DNA from: Branchiostoma floridae
Taxonomy: Eukaryota; Chordata; Leptocardii; Amphioxiformes; Branchiostomatidae
NCBI RefSeq assembly: GCF_000003815.2
Contig: NW_023365703.1
Coordinates: 1 to 61,877, forward strand
DNA: 61,877 nucleotides
Reading direction: 5' to 3'
Made by a program: the position numbers and the translations under genes. The notes under the pieces are model-generated. The model was not told the DNA's origin and did no database searches. It saw nothing but the letters and a program-made list of their open reading frames with translations. This document shows positions 1 to 13,400 of this stretch, piece after piece (position 1 is the stretch's first letter; each line of letters opens with the position of its first letter).

Positions 1-1359
1 AGTAAAATGAAATGTAGAAAAAAATATTTGAATTTTTGACCAGTGTTATTCCAATCTGCTTCTTTCTTTGTTTTTAGTTGTTTTCAGCTTGTTGGCATCC
101 TGGGAGTTTTGATTTGTTTAAAACGCAATTCACCCTCCAGTCTGCTGGGAAGGGCACTATTTCTCCATCGCTTTACCCAGGGTACGGATCACAGCATCTT
201 TTTAATTCTCATCACACAACGGTGAGGACTTTAAAACAGGCATAGAGGATTTATTTACTTTATCTTCAGGCAAACAGTAAGCAGCAGTGGAATTTAGCGA
301 TAGGAATTGCTATCTAGCGTATCAAGAAACAGCATTTCGAAAATATAAGCAAAAATTGAAATGCAGGCCAGTTCCTTGGGAAAAATATCAGAGTTTTCAC
401 TTCAGTCCCGGTGGTGTAGGCTTGGTCTGCTTAACCTGAAACTGATAATATTGTTAAATCATTAAAAATAAAGTTCGATGAAAATTTAAAAAAAATGCAA
501 TAAAAAAGATTTGTAATTTTGATGCAGCTACACACAAAAATTACTGTAATACATACAGATAAATTTTAGCTTTAACACTGTATCGATGTATCGAAACGTT
601 TTACCGAATAGTATAAGCCAATTAAATACTACGTATAATGCATCAATGGTGTCGATGATTTTATATTCGTCACTAAACGGTACCCAGTGGAACTTTTTTC
701 ATAGTCACATTACAGACAAGAATGACTTATATCCTCTTGCCAGCCTTTAAATGTCCACCACTATCTCGGAGTAAAATTATTTCTAGCTTCTTGTTTAAGT
801 GGTCTAATGACCTTGCTCTTAGCAGTCTCGTTAAAACCTAAATCAAAATCAAATAAAACAAAGCTTTTTGACATTTGAACAAAGATGGAAAATGTACATA
901 ATCAATATGTGAATTGTGAAATCAAAACAATGCAATCTTCCTCAATTTTGAAATCTAAATTCAGTCATTTAGAGTTTGAGGTTTTGTCCTTGCTAGTGGT
1001 AAACGTTCAATTTTTTTACATGCGCATTGCAATTGTTTTTGAGAGTAACGCTCAATGTAATTATAATTATATTCTTGACTGTAAAGTGAACTTTGTGCGA
1101 TTGTTGCCCACTTGAAAAAGGCCATGAAACAAAAAAAAAACATCGTCTTCTTTACTCATACATTGTCGATAAATCGATTTCTATAAAGATGAACACGATT
1201 AGGTTTCAACCTTGTCGCAGAATAATTAATAATAGCGGAAATTACACTTTGATTTCTGTTCCAAGAATAATATGAGAAAAGGAACATCGTAGATATTCCT
1301 CGGACAATTTAGGATATACTAACATTAACCGTTTAATTAAAAGTATGATAACCGCCTAC
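1..1359. other. Intronic sequence downstream of the trefoil exon, no gene seen
   Basis: AT-rich sequence on the 3' side of the trefoil exon. The splice donor at 1359 begins GTAGGC, so transcription continues through here. No further domain, RNA gene or complete transposon was recognised; the short open frames start on non-conserved codons and show no family features. Confidence 0.5.
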
Positions 1360-1488
1360 CATAATGGCGAAAGCAAAAATTGTGATGATGTGGATTCGGT
1401 TTCCAGCAGCAGCCCCGTTTGCGACAAGTAGCTTCACTAATGCCTGGATAGCCACAGTCCTTTCGCGCAGTACCAGGCACATCGCATC
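1360..1488 (-). CDS. Exon: trefoil (P-type) domain
   Basis: A 129-base exon with acceptor TTTAG at 1489-1493 and donor G|GTAGGC at 1359, encoding 43 residues. It holds one complete trefoil domain with all six cysteines in order: Cys at the exon start, Asp-Cys-Gly-Tyr-Pro-Gly, Ala-Thr-Cys, Gly-Cys-Cys-Trp and Asn-Phe-Cys-Phe. The family Arg-x-Asp-Cys-Gly motif is present as RKDCGYPG. Known trefoil domains have 1-5, 2-4 and 3-6 disulphides and occur in secreted mucosal peptides and in mosaic proteins such as zona pellucida proteins and glycosidases. The usual Trp before the last Cys is replaced (HHHNFC), and the aromatic after Cys-Cys is Trp rather than Phe or Tyr. Both ends are phase 1, so the module can be inserted or skipped without shifting the frame. 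It is separated from the Kunitz exon by a 5.1 kb intron. Confidence 0.85.
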
Positions 1489-4400
1489 CTAAATAAAGAT
1501 GACAAGAAAACACAATATTACAGGATCTCCTACCCATCGAATCGGTAAATCACATATATATATAAATATATCTATATATATATATATACATTGATACCTC
1601 TTCAAGTTCCGGTGACATGCATTCACGCCTTGGTATACTATGGCAATTTGGTATCAAACATGATATATACATTAAGGCCTGATTTGCATACCTTGTTTGT
1701 ATTCTTGTTCACTAGCCAACGATGACGTAGGTTACTTGTATCGAATTCATATTACAGGAAACATTGAAAGGAATTATTGCAAAATAAATTCTTATACAAA
1801 TTAGGCCCAAAGTTTACATAATTCGTAGCCGATTGTGTAAGTTAGTTATGTTATCTTTTTGAGATATAAAAAAAGGGTCAAGTCAAGTCAAAAAAAGGGA
1901 TAACTGGGAAAATAATTTAAAAATGGTAGAATGCAAATCATAGCTAGTTTGCAATGATCATTCCAAAAAGTCTTAAGATTTTTTTCCGTTTAGTAATGTA
2001 ACATTTGTAACTGAAAAAAAGAGCCCCACAAGGTTTTTATTATGCAGCGGAATGCCTCTTTTACGTCCTAAAATGTTAACAAAGAAATAAGAAGCTGTTG
2101 GAAAATCTTCTTCTTAACCATGTTATCGTAATGAAGTATAGTTAGACATTTTTTTACGCTTAAGGCCTGTTTAGAAAGATTATTTCTGGATTATTAGGTT
2201 CAAGTCTCGCTTGCACTTGTTGCCAATATTGTGAAAGTATCTATCTTCAATTTTGTACTTGAAGTGGTCTCATGACCTTGCTCTGAACAATCTCGTTAAA
2301 GAAAATCCTAAATCGAAACCACATAAACCATAACGTTTTTTATATTTAACCCTCAAACTACCGTAGTTCTTGTACGACGAATCTTACAGTATGGAATCAA
2401 AACTGACCCCATAACGTTTTGTACAAATACATTTTTGGTGACTCTTTTTTGTGATATTTATATGTGTATTGTTTCATTTGTCTTTGTGAACGAGTTTGAC
2501 ATAGTTAGGTATGAATAATATTTTTTTTTAAATTATTTTCCCAGTTATCCCTTTTTTGACTTGACTTGACTCTTTTTTATATCTAAAAAAGATAACTTAA
2601 CTAACTTACACAATCGGCTACGAATTATGCAAACTTTTGGCCTAATTTGCATAAGAATTTATGTTGCAATAACTCCTTTCAATATTTCCTGTAATATGAT
2701 TTCAATAAAAGTAAGATACGTCGTCGTTGGCTAGTGAACAAGAATACAAACAAGGTATGCAAATTAGGCCTTAGGTCACATGGTTTTAGCTATAGTCAGT
2801 AAAACATAATAATGCAGCTAGGCTTGTGCTTAGTTGCAATGTACAGGTTATGTAGAGGGCAGAATCGGTTTGACACACCCGGGCGCAGGGGACCCACAAA
2901 AGGAGCTATATCCAGTATCAGGGTGAAGTGCACGAAGTTAGGGTGTACGAAGTTGTACGAAGTTACAACCGTTTCCTACTGGCTTTGAGGCTATATCGGG
3001 ATTCACAGATGACGTCAAATTATCTATTGGATGACGTCATCTAATTTCGTACAGTAGGCAGGGTAGGGTGGCATGTGTACGAAGTTGTGCAAAGTTGGGT
3101 GACGTCATCTAACTTCGTACAGTAGGCAGGGTAGGGTAGCATGTGTACGAAGTTGTCCGAATTTGTGCAAAGTTACGTGTGGTCATCTAACTTCGGACAG
3201 TAGGCAGGGTAGTGCGGCATGTGTACGAAATTGTGCGAAGTTGTGCAAAGTTGGGTGATGTCATTTTACCTCTGACAGTGGCTAAGGTATGTTAGCCAAC
3301 ATTACAAAGCTGTCCAATATCACTAAATGTGCTAGTTATCGAAAGCTTCAAACTTGGATAAATACAACGCACATACACGCATCCGCATAGAATGTGCCTG
3401 ACAGAATCCAGTGCACTTAAACTATTACAGCAACTTTTCTCAACAGTTCCTGCCCGCAAATCCACGTCAGGTATTCTTAGGCCTACTAAAGATGGGCCGC
3501 ATAGACATACGTCAAGGGGCGTGACATCGTTGGCGTTACATAAACGGTTGGATCCGCACCATACCACAAGAGAACACGCGTATGCAATGTAGACTTCCTT
3601 CCTTTGCTTTGTACAGGGCAGTGCGCCGCTGGTTTAGATAGCAGCTACGATGGCTGGCATACATTCCCCTATGCCTCTCACCTTTTTGTTGTGTCGTAAA
3701 ATTAATTCCACCATCTCCACCTGCTTCCGCGAAACATCATGAACAATATCAGGACTACTGTTGTTTCCGCCCTCAAGGACCTTCCCTAGATAATTGTCAA
3801 TCTGTGCACGGACGTAGTCGTGGCAAGAATCTGTAATCGCCAAGACTAGCGCCTCGCTGGGGTCATTTCTATATCCTTCTAATCTTCACAACAAGACTCA
3901 TCCTCCTCTCAGGATATTTATTGGATGGGCGGTGGTATAAGGAAACCTCTTGTAATTGAAGAAGCACGTTGTTGCTTGTTAATATGAGCAAGCGTACTTC
4001 CTTAGAAATTAATAGAACTTAACAGTTTTGTTTGCGAACCATTTTTTTCGAATTCGAATTCAAGTTCGAACAGTCAATGGGAAATAGACATGTTAAGCCT
4101 AACAGTACGATTTCACAGTCATAGTTATTTGAACATTATATAGAGTTTTCATAACTTGCATTAATTTAAAAACTTAAGTAGGTATTCTTCATATTTATTG
4201 GTTATGATAGACATCAACCTCAAAGTTGACGCGCTTCTTCTCATGCAACGGAAGTCTATTATAAAGTTTATTAGGAGAACTCTGTGCCAAATAAATATAA
4301 GTAAGATAAGTTAAATTTGTACAACTTCGCACACCTGTAGACACCTTTCTGCTGGTTGTAAAACTTTTAAAGACGTCATAGTTAAAATGACGTCATAAAT

Positions 4401-7400
4401 TTGGACAACTTCGGACACCACCCGGCTGACTGTCAAAAGTTAAGATGACGTCAAAAGTTAAGATGACGTCATAAATCTGTACAACTTCGGACAACTTCGA
4501 ACACCACCCGACAGACTGTCCAAAGTTAGTATGACGTAATGGTTAGGATGACGTCATAACTTCGGACAACTTCGTACACCACCCGGCTGACTGTCCAAAG
4601 TTAGGATGACGTATTGGTTAGGGTGACTTCATAACTTTGGACAACTTCGTACACCACCTGGCTGACTGTCCAAAGTTAGGATGACGTCATAAACTCTGAC
4701 AACTTCTGACAACTTTGGACAACTTCTGCCATCTAACTTAACTTCGGACAACTTCGTGTACTTCATCCTGATACTGGACTTGGTTTCATTTACATCAAAG
4801 TAAGGCCATGTTGATTTGATTGTATGGATGACATCCGCGCTTCTTGGCCCTTTTCCCAAAAAAAGTTTTGGACTACACAGTAAATTGTGCAAAGTAGAGT
4901 CCATTCCAAGACACCGTGCGGATGTTTGTTGCCATTGTTAAGAATTGATTTTAAAATTTTGTAATTATATGTCTAGGACATTTGATACTTCAGAAATATT
5001 CTTAACACTGTTTCAACTTTATAAATATTTCCTTGGTCCTGTAAAACTTTTGAAATATTCATGGTGTGGAATTGGATACTTCTAATGGTTTCTAAATAAT
5101 GATAACAGCAATCTACCATTATTTACCTTTTTCTACCATTTTCTACCATTTTTTGTAAATGGTTCAGTGGGCTGGGAAGATAGCAATTCACACATCCTTG
5201 CAAAGTATGGTTGGGTGCAATGCAACAATGGCCCACCACAAAGGATCCACCAGTGCCCAGCAGTGAAATCTAAAAATATACAGATGCAACAATGGGGCTT
5301 ACTTTTATGGGGGCAATAAACTAATTCTACCATTTGGCAAGGTTTACCATTTTTTGTAAATATTTCTAAAAGTAAAAGAATACTGCAGATGTTTGAAAAT
5401 TATTGTAAATAAAGAGATTTTTGTGTGATCTCTTTCAAAATATTTCCAAAGTATTCAAAGGATTTCAAAATTCCATATTAATTTGTTGGAAAAAATTATA
5501 ACTGTTGGGGTTTAGACATTCTTTTATTCAAAACGATTCCAACTTATTACATTTATTGTCTAAAAACCCTCATGGTGTCTCGGAATGGACTCTAGCTGTA
5601 AAATGAGCACAAACAGTAAGTAGATTAAAAAAGCATCAGAAAACAGACAACTAACGTAATGCCATAGAATGACAAAAGAAATCTAAAGTCAAAGAATAAG
5701 ATGTGAAAGGACAGAAGGAAAAAATCTAATGTCGGTAGGGGTAGGTACCAGTACAGAAAATTCAAGTATAGGTCCCGTTCAGGTCCAGAGGATCATTTCC
5801 AGGTTGACCTGAACCCCGACCTGATTGTCTGTGGAAACTTGAGAATTGGCAATACTCAAAACAATGGCAATTGGTCAATTTTGCTACAAAGGAATCTGTT
5901 TGGTGGATTATTGGACTACCACTGGCATTTTAAAATACCATTTCCATTGTAATAAAGGATAACTGTGTCTGTACCTTTAACTGTAGAAACTTGGTACAAG
6001 TGACTATAGCCTCTACTCGACTTCGATTTTGTTGTCTTCTTGGCCCGGTAAAGCCCCAAACACCTGCCGACATAGTGTGTCCATTTTGTAATTGGCGAAA
6101 CCCGTTCGTCTGTTTTTTTTTTCAGATTGGTCGAAGAGGAAAAAACCTTTTGCACCCGTATGGTGAACTGGTCCCTACACTTAACTATTGGTATACCATA
6201 ATAAGTGTTTTTAGTCCTATGTTCAACCTTCCCGGCCAAATTGATTTCATACTGAAGGCAACTTTTTTTCCGGCCGAACTTTTTTTTTATTCGCTCGCTC
6301 GCATCAGGTTTGGAGTTCCCATAGGATGTCATCCATATAATCAAATCAACATGGCCTGAGATTGTAAAAAAAGACACCCTTCCCTTACACCCCAAATAAT
6401 TTTAAAGGGGATGTATTCCATGTCTGCACTGCCTGACTGCAATTTTTGCATAATGAACATCAAGAAGCCTTAGTTGTATAAGTTGGTCGATTTTGACAGC
6501 ATTTATTAAGGCTTTACGGTATTAAAGTATTACGGTAGTATTATAGTTGAAGGCAGGAGACTAGACTATTAAGTAAATACCTTTCTTTACGTACCACAGG
6601 TGTCTTTACATTCCCCCACGGTTCTAAAGTTGTTGCCATTTGGCCTGCAGCCTCCCCAATAGAAGAATTCGCACTGTCCAGTCGCTTTGTTGAAGAACAC
6701 CTTTCGAAACTTTCCCCTGCATGGGCCTACATTCACGGGATCCATGCAGCGTTTGGCTATGTACTCTTCAAAACAAAGGAATAGATCTGAATACTTATCT
6801 TTCAAAATAAAACATTGTTGCAGAACACTCCTGCCACAACTAGAGGATTGAATGGGCACTGTGCTGTACTTTCTTTAAGCAGTCATTACTGCTAATTGAG
6901 GGTAACATTGCATACATGCTTGAGAAAACATGCCTAGCATGCCTGTGGAAACATGCCTGTGCAATTCCTAGAATTTTTGCAGACTGAACCCAATATATAC
7001 CATTTGGCCCGCCCCTGAGGCGTCGACAAAAATGGATTTTAAAAAATACCCCCCTCCGTGCAAGAATGGACTCTTCCAGTGCAAGAATGGACTCTTCCTG
7101 TACACCCCATGTAAAATTGCAAAATAGACCAGTTCAAAAATACTCCCACTAAGAGACTTTATATAATCAACAGTCCAAAGATGAATTTAAAAAAAAAAAT
7201 GTACCCCCTCCGTGCCAGAATGGACTCTTCCAGATCACACCAGGCTCACTGATTAGCTGCCAAATCCCCTTCGGGATTTTGACTCATGCTACGTGATTGG
7301 TTGCCTCTTTAATCAAGTTCAAGTTACTAGTATCAAGTTACTAGTAGATATGCACATGCTGTCTTCAGGTGGGAGGTCAAAAACCTTGAGGTGGGAAATG

Positions 7401-10400
7401 ACAAAACCAGTGGAAAATTATCAAACAAATCCCAAAATATATCATTTTTAAAGTATTTTATGCCAGAAATTATACATGGGTCATTTGAATAAATATCTAG
7501 TGCACCCATTTACAAAAATTTAGCTTGTAAAACAAGGGAACAGGAGCAAAAAGCGTACGTTTTTGGTCAATGGCCAAAAAATCCCCAAAAATTAAGCATT
7601 TTGTTGTACCGTATGCCAAAAGTGTTATTTAGTTCATTTGCGCATATGTAGATGGCACTTCTATACCAAATTTCAGGTCATTTCGTTGTAAACTGAGGGT
7701 ATAGGAGCCAAAAATGTCATTTTTTGGGCAAAAATAGCAAACAAATGGCAAAATTAAGCATTGTGTTGTACCGTATGCCAAAAAACATAAATAAAAACAT
7801 TTTAAAAGCAGATCTGAAAAAAAAAAGTGAAAAAAAACGCCTAAGGGTATTGGCCCACTCTACCTTTGTACCAAATTTCAAATCAATCGGTCCAGGAACG
7901 ACGGAGTTGATTCGATTTGAAGATTTGACAAGAGACAGAAATATTACGAATACAATATATTTCACCATACCTATGGTATGGCTGAAATATACATATTTTG
8001 ATAACTTGGGAGATGCCTTCTACAATCGAGGACAATGCAAACTCGTTCTCATTGAAATGTCGAAAATGACATTTTTTGGGTGGAAAAATAAATCGGCTTT
8101 ATTTTCGGTGAAAACTACCTGGCTGTTTAGGAAAATACCTCTTTTAACCATAGCCAAAAATTGCAACTTATTATTTTCGGTCCCATTGGTAATGTATTAC
8201 AGGGCAGGTAACAAACGTTACCGGTAACGTTTGTTACAACAGTAGACTTTACCCTGTTTTCTTCGAAATGACTTACCTTATTGACTACATCATTTAGGTA
8301 TAAGTGGACGTCATATAGAAAGCTTAGACAGCATCGAACAATGGTAACGTTTGTTGCAGTCATTTCTGTACAACATTTTGTTAAGCAAGGTCGGATACAA
8401 ATGGCAGTCAACAACCCTTTCTTGTTTTTTTAGAAAGCCAGAAAGCTGTAAAGCGTCACAAAAACGGTCATTTCTAGTCTTATACGTGGATAATATAACC
8501 GTGGCAACCATCGTACTCATGGTGGTAACGTTTGTTACCGAATTTGGCGACAGCTATAAACCACCTCACACAGCCTACAAGATCAGTGACAGTAGTGATC
8601 TGACATGATCGGGGAGAGGGACTGGGTAGCTAGTTTCATCTGCCGAACAATCATTCTGGGAACTAACTTGTTACATTTTTGGCTACTATTCCCATTGCTC
8701 ACTGATTGGATCAGGCAACACCAGGCGATTCTTCACATATGCTAAATCTGCTCTGGGGAAGACCTAATCGGGTATCCCAGCTCTTAAGGACGGTCCAGCT
8801 ATACTGGAGACTCCGGAAGAAAAGGCTAATGCCCTGAACAATTTCTTCATAAACCAGACTGATCTTCCCGCTAGGAATGACCCAGCTCCAACATTCCACC
8901 CGACAACTGTCCTGGGAACAGTCTTGGATTCTGTTCAGCTGTCAGTTGAGGAAGTATGACAACAACTAAGTTCTCTGATAGTCGGAAAGTCATGTGGACC
9001 CGAAGAAACATCCCCCAGGCTGTTACGCCTAGTAGCTGATCCGATTTCAGCTCCTTTAACCTGCCTGTTCAACAAATCTCTTCAACTCGGGCAGGTACCG
9101 TCGGAATGGAAAAAAAAAGCTAACGTAACCCCCATTCACAAAGCCGGTAGCCGCCACCTCCCAAACAACTACAGGCCTATATCATTACTCAGCACAGTGT
9201 CAAAGGTTATGGAAACCCTGGTGAACAAACGTCTAATTGTCCATATAAACCCGATACTGACTGACCACCTGAGCGGATTTAGACCACTTGACAACACCAC
9301 TTTGCAGCTGAGTCGACTAATGGAGGGATGGACTGACGCCATTGACAGAGGACACATAGTAGGTTGCGTATTCTCGACCTTCGAAAAGCCTTTGACAAGG
9401 TCTGGCACGCATGACTTCTTGCTAAATTAAAAGCATACGGAATTAACGGACCCATGCTCAACTGGTTCACCAGCTATCTATCCGATAGACGGCAGCGAAT
9501 TCAGGGAGTGGGATCTGAGTGGAGGTCCCCATTGGCCGGGTTGCCACAAGGCTCCGTCCTCGGACCATCACTTTTTAAACTTTACATCAACGACCTAGCC
9601 ACTAGCCTTACACTGTGCCAAACAAACTTATTTGCTGATGATACATCACTGTCTTCTTGCCACCGCTCTATCCATCGCGTAGTCGCATCACTAAACAGTG
9701 AGTTGAGCTCTGCGTCAACCTGGCTCTCCAAATGGAAACTATAGGCTAACATAGACAAGAGCAAAGTTATGTTTATTACGTCTCGCGCCCTTCCGCGATC
9801 GATTCCCCCTGTGACCCTAGGAGGAACTTTTCTACAGGTTGTTTCGAGTTTTAAACACCTAGGCGTCACGGTCACAAATACCCTGTCCAGGTCAACACTA
9901 GTAGAGATCATCTCAACAAAGGCTAGGCGATCATCCGGACTACTATGTGCTCTACGAAAGAAGATTCCGAAGGATCTACTCCTCAGACTATACACTATAA
10001 TCACAAGACCGAGTCTCGAGTATGCCGACATTTTTTGGGCCGGCCTTACCGAACGTGACCAAAAAAGATTCTGGAATCTGTCCAGTATCAAACCACCAGG
10101 ATTATCAGTGGCCACTTCGGACTATCGTATCCTTCATATGGACATCTTTACTCCGAACTATCCCTACCGTCACTACAGTACCGACGCAAGTTCCACACTG
10201 CAGTAACCATGTACAAACTGTTGAATGGACGCTGCCCCCCCACACCTGCAAAGTCTGCTTCCTGAAGCACGGGCTTCTGCCATTGACTCGCGCTACCCCC
10301 TAAGAAACAGTGAACATTTGACTACTCCTGCATACAAGACTACACGATCCCAGAGAACATTTGTCAGCAGAGCAATTTCCCTCTGGAACTATCTCCCTAG

Positions 10401-13400
10401 CAGTACCCGTACACCCAGCACCATTAGCTCCTTCAAAAATAGACTGCGCACGTCGTTTGATAACAAATACTATGTAAACGCTTGAAAACAACACTCTGTT
10501 TTGCGGATTTCACTCAATAAGCACTTGACAGCAAATACCTTATTATCACCGAACTATCTGCGTAGCAATATGTGTACATTATAGCCTAATTGTATTGCTG
10601 AATGTAAAAGTGTAAAGCCTCTATTGGCACAAGTCGAGAAAATGTTTTGTATCAATTATGGCACTCCTTTATTATTAGAGATGCATGATGTCATTGTTGG
10701 TTATAAGCTCTACAACATTGTCAGATTTCAGTTTATAAACTTGTTGACAACTAGAAATGCCGACATTTGCTTGAGAGCAAATACTGCATATTTCAGCCAT
10801 TTCTCTCCCCTAGCCTGTGTTTATACAAGCTCTCGCTGGCTGGGATTAATGACCCCCTCCAAGCAGCAATCGTATGGCCGCTAGGGGCTCGATTTTAGTC
10901 AGGCTACTCTCTCCCCTTGCAACAACAGACTATTCCAAAATCACCCATGTGCAAAAAATGGAACACTTTTGTTTGAAAGTCACTTCTACTAATGACACTT
11001 AAGCCCAAAAATTAATCTTATAAAGTTCCCAGTGCAAGAATGGACGCTTCCCGCGCATCCCATGTGAATTTGAACAATAGACCAGTCCAGAAATACTCCT
11101 AATGAAAATATGGTATTTTGATTAACCCTATCTAGACCAGGCTTTTTGGGATCAAGAGGACCGGGGGGGGGGGGGGGCTCTTTTGACCCCCCTTAGTAAT
11201 TTCAAAACGGCTTGGGTTACGATCAGCAAATTTGGAGGGGATGATGTACAGTTTTATATTTTCTGTAATTTTGGGATCCTTATGACCCAATATTATTATA
11301 ATTATATATTAATATTAATATATTAATATAATTATGACGTCCTAATGTCATATTTTGGGCTAAAATCGTCAAAATATGAAATGCCCGCTAAACTTAAATG
11401 TATTGAACAAAATGATGACTATAAAGCTTATCTTATTGGTGTCTAAGTCTGCCAAGTCTTCTGTTGCCATTGAGGACGACACTGACGTCTATATGACGTC
11501 AGAAAATGACGTCATTTGTCCACCATCTTGGATCGACAAGCTTAAATTTTCTAAAATACGACTTTTTCCACATATAACCCCAAAACTCAATAGAAATTGA
11601 CTAAAAATGATCAATTGATTGTGTTTTGTAAGAAAATAAAAGATTTTGACGGTATTTGAGTGAAAATTACATATATTTATCGTTGAAAATTATATTGTCC
11701 GCCATCTTGGATTTTGACCGATGGCGTCATCAAATTAGCATAAATTATGAATATTTGATTAGAAATGTAACTTAAAATTACACAGGATGTTAATGATACC
11801 AATAAACAAGTTTGATCTAGCAATAAAACCATGAAATCACATAATTCAAACTGAAATTAGTAAATTTGGCAAAATATGCTTGTCAGAAACCCGTTGCCAT
11901 GGCAACACAAAAAATCAAAAACTAAATTTTTTTGCAGAATTGTTGCCAACTTCAAAATGTATTTGAGAAGGGTAAAATGCAACAGCTTCTGCGGGGGAGA
12001 GGTGGGGGAACCCCCCTTTCCGAGCCACTCCCCCCTTTAGAGCCCTGCAATATTTTAGGAAAAGTCACCAAGTTTCGTAGTCCTAGCACACGTCGTTCGG
12101 CAGTTATACGACGTCAAAGTTGGCGCAGGCACTTTTAGCCCCCCCCCCCCACCGGTCTGGATAGGGTTAAGCAACCCAGTCCAAAGTTGAACTAAGCAAA
12201 AAAGGCATGAAAAGGTAAAATAGACCAATCCAAAAACACTTCCGCTATAAATTGAATATTGAATCATCACCCTTCTAAAAGTAGATTTTAAAACATCCCC
12301 CTCCGTGAAGAATGGACTCTTCCTGCGATGCCCCTATGTAAAGTGGTGAAGTCCAAAAATACAAATGCTAAATTGGTCCTTGACGTAATCACCAAAGTCC
12401 AAAAAATGGATTTAACCCCCCCTCCATGTAAGAATGGACTCTTCCAGCACACCCCATGTAAAATTGAAGAGATGTAATAAGGATTTTGTGTTGCTGTTCG
12501 TTGATTTCCCTAAAGCATTCGATAGTATTGACAGAGATGTAATGTTTGATATCTTAGCACAGTATGGTATTCCACAATGTTTCATACATGAAATTAGGGC
12601 TTTGTTTAGAGATCCTATAGCCTCTGTGATAACTTCTGATTATGAGACTTGTTCATTTGAGATAGTTACTGGAGTTCTCCAGGGTGATACTTTAGCACCA
12701 TATTTATTCATCATTGTACTTGACTATGTTTTAAGATTGTCTCTGGACACAAATGCAAACATTTGTTGCTGAACAAATAAAAAATGCAGAACTTTGCTTC
12801 AATGTTTAGAAGAATCTGCATCCCTAGTAGGCCTCTACTGCAATGAATCTAAGACAGAGTTCATCAGTAACAACATTGGACCACCGGAACTCAGATCCTT
12901 ATCGGGGAATATTTACAAAGGGTTGATAACTTCAAATATCTTGGATCCTACATCATGTGTCCTAAAAAGGACTTCGAAACTAGGAAAGGCCTAGCATGGG
13001 AGGCAAGCAACAAATTGGACAAAATCTGGAAGTCTAATATCCCTAACAAACTGAAGGTCCAAGTGTTCACTACTTTAGTGGAACTTATTCTGCTTTATGG
13101 TGCGGAAACCTGGACCCTTACTTGTCAACTCCTGAACAGATTAGATGGGACGTACACAAAGTTACTCTGCAGAACACAGAACATATCATGGACTCAACAT
13201 GCTACACTTAAAAACCACATATGGAGGTCTTCCACAGCTATCCTAAAAAACTGACTCACCGGAGGTTAAGATTTGCGGGGCACTGTTGCCGAGCAAAACA
13301 GGAACTAGTGTCTTCTGTTCTATGTAAACCAAGTGGCCGGGTACATTGCAGAAGTTTGACTTTTACTAACTCTTTAACCAGAGACTCGATATTGAAAATT

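Noticed and set aside
5133-5333. Cysteine-rich 66-codon frame resembling a protease fragment ([10 protein letters not shown])
   Set aside because: No catalytic motifs, no convincing donor, and embedded among short TTCTACCATT repeats.
5916-6395. 159-codon minus-strand open frame
   Set aside because: TTG start, lysine-rich low-complexity translation, no family features, overlaps another long frame on the opposite strand and a repeat tail.
7724-8227. 167-codon plus-strand open frame
   Set aside because: Lies mostly in a dispersed repeat; the second copy at 14.2-14.5 kb does not keep the frame.
8740-10494. Functional reverse transcriptase gene
   Set aside because: The catalytic FADD is present, but several stops and frameshifts break the protein; annotated as a decayed LINE.
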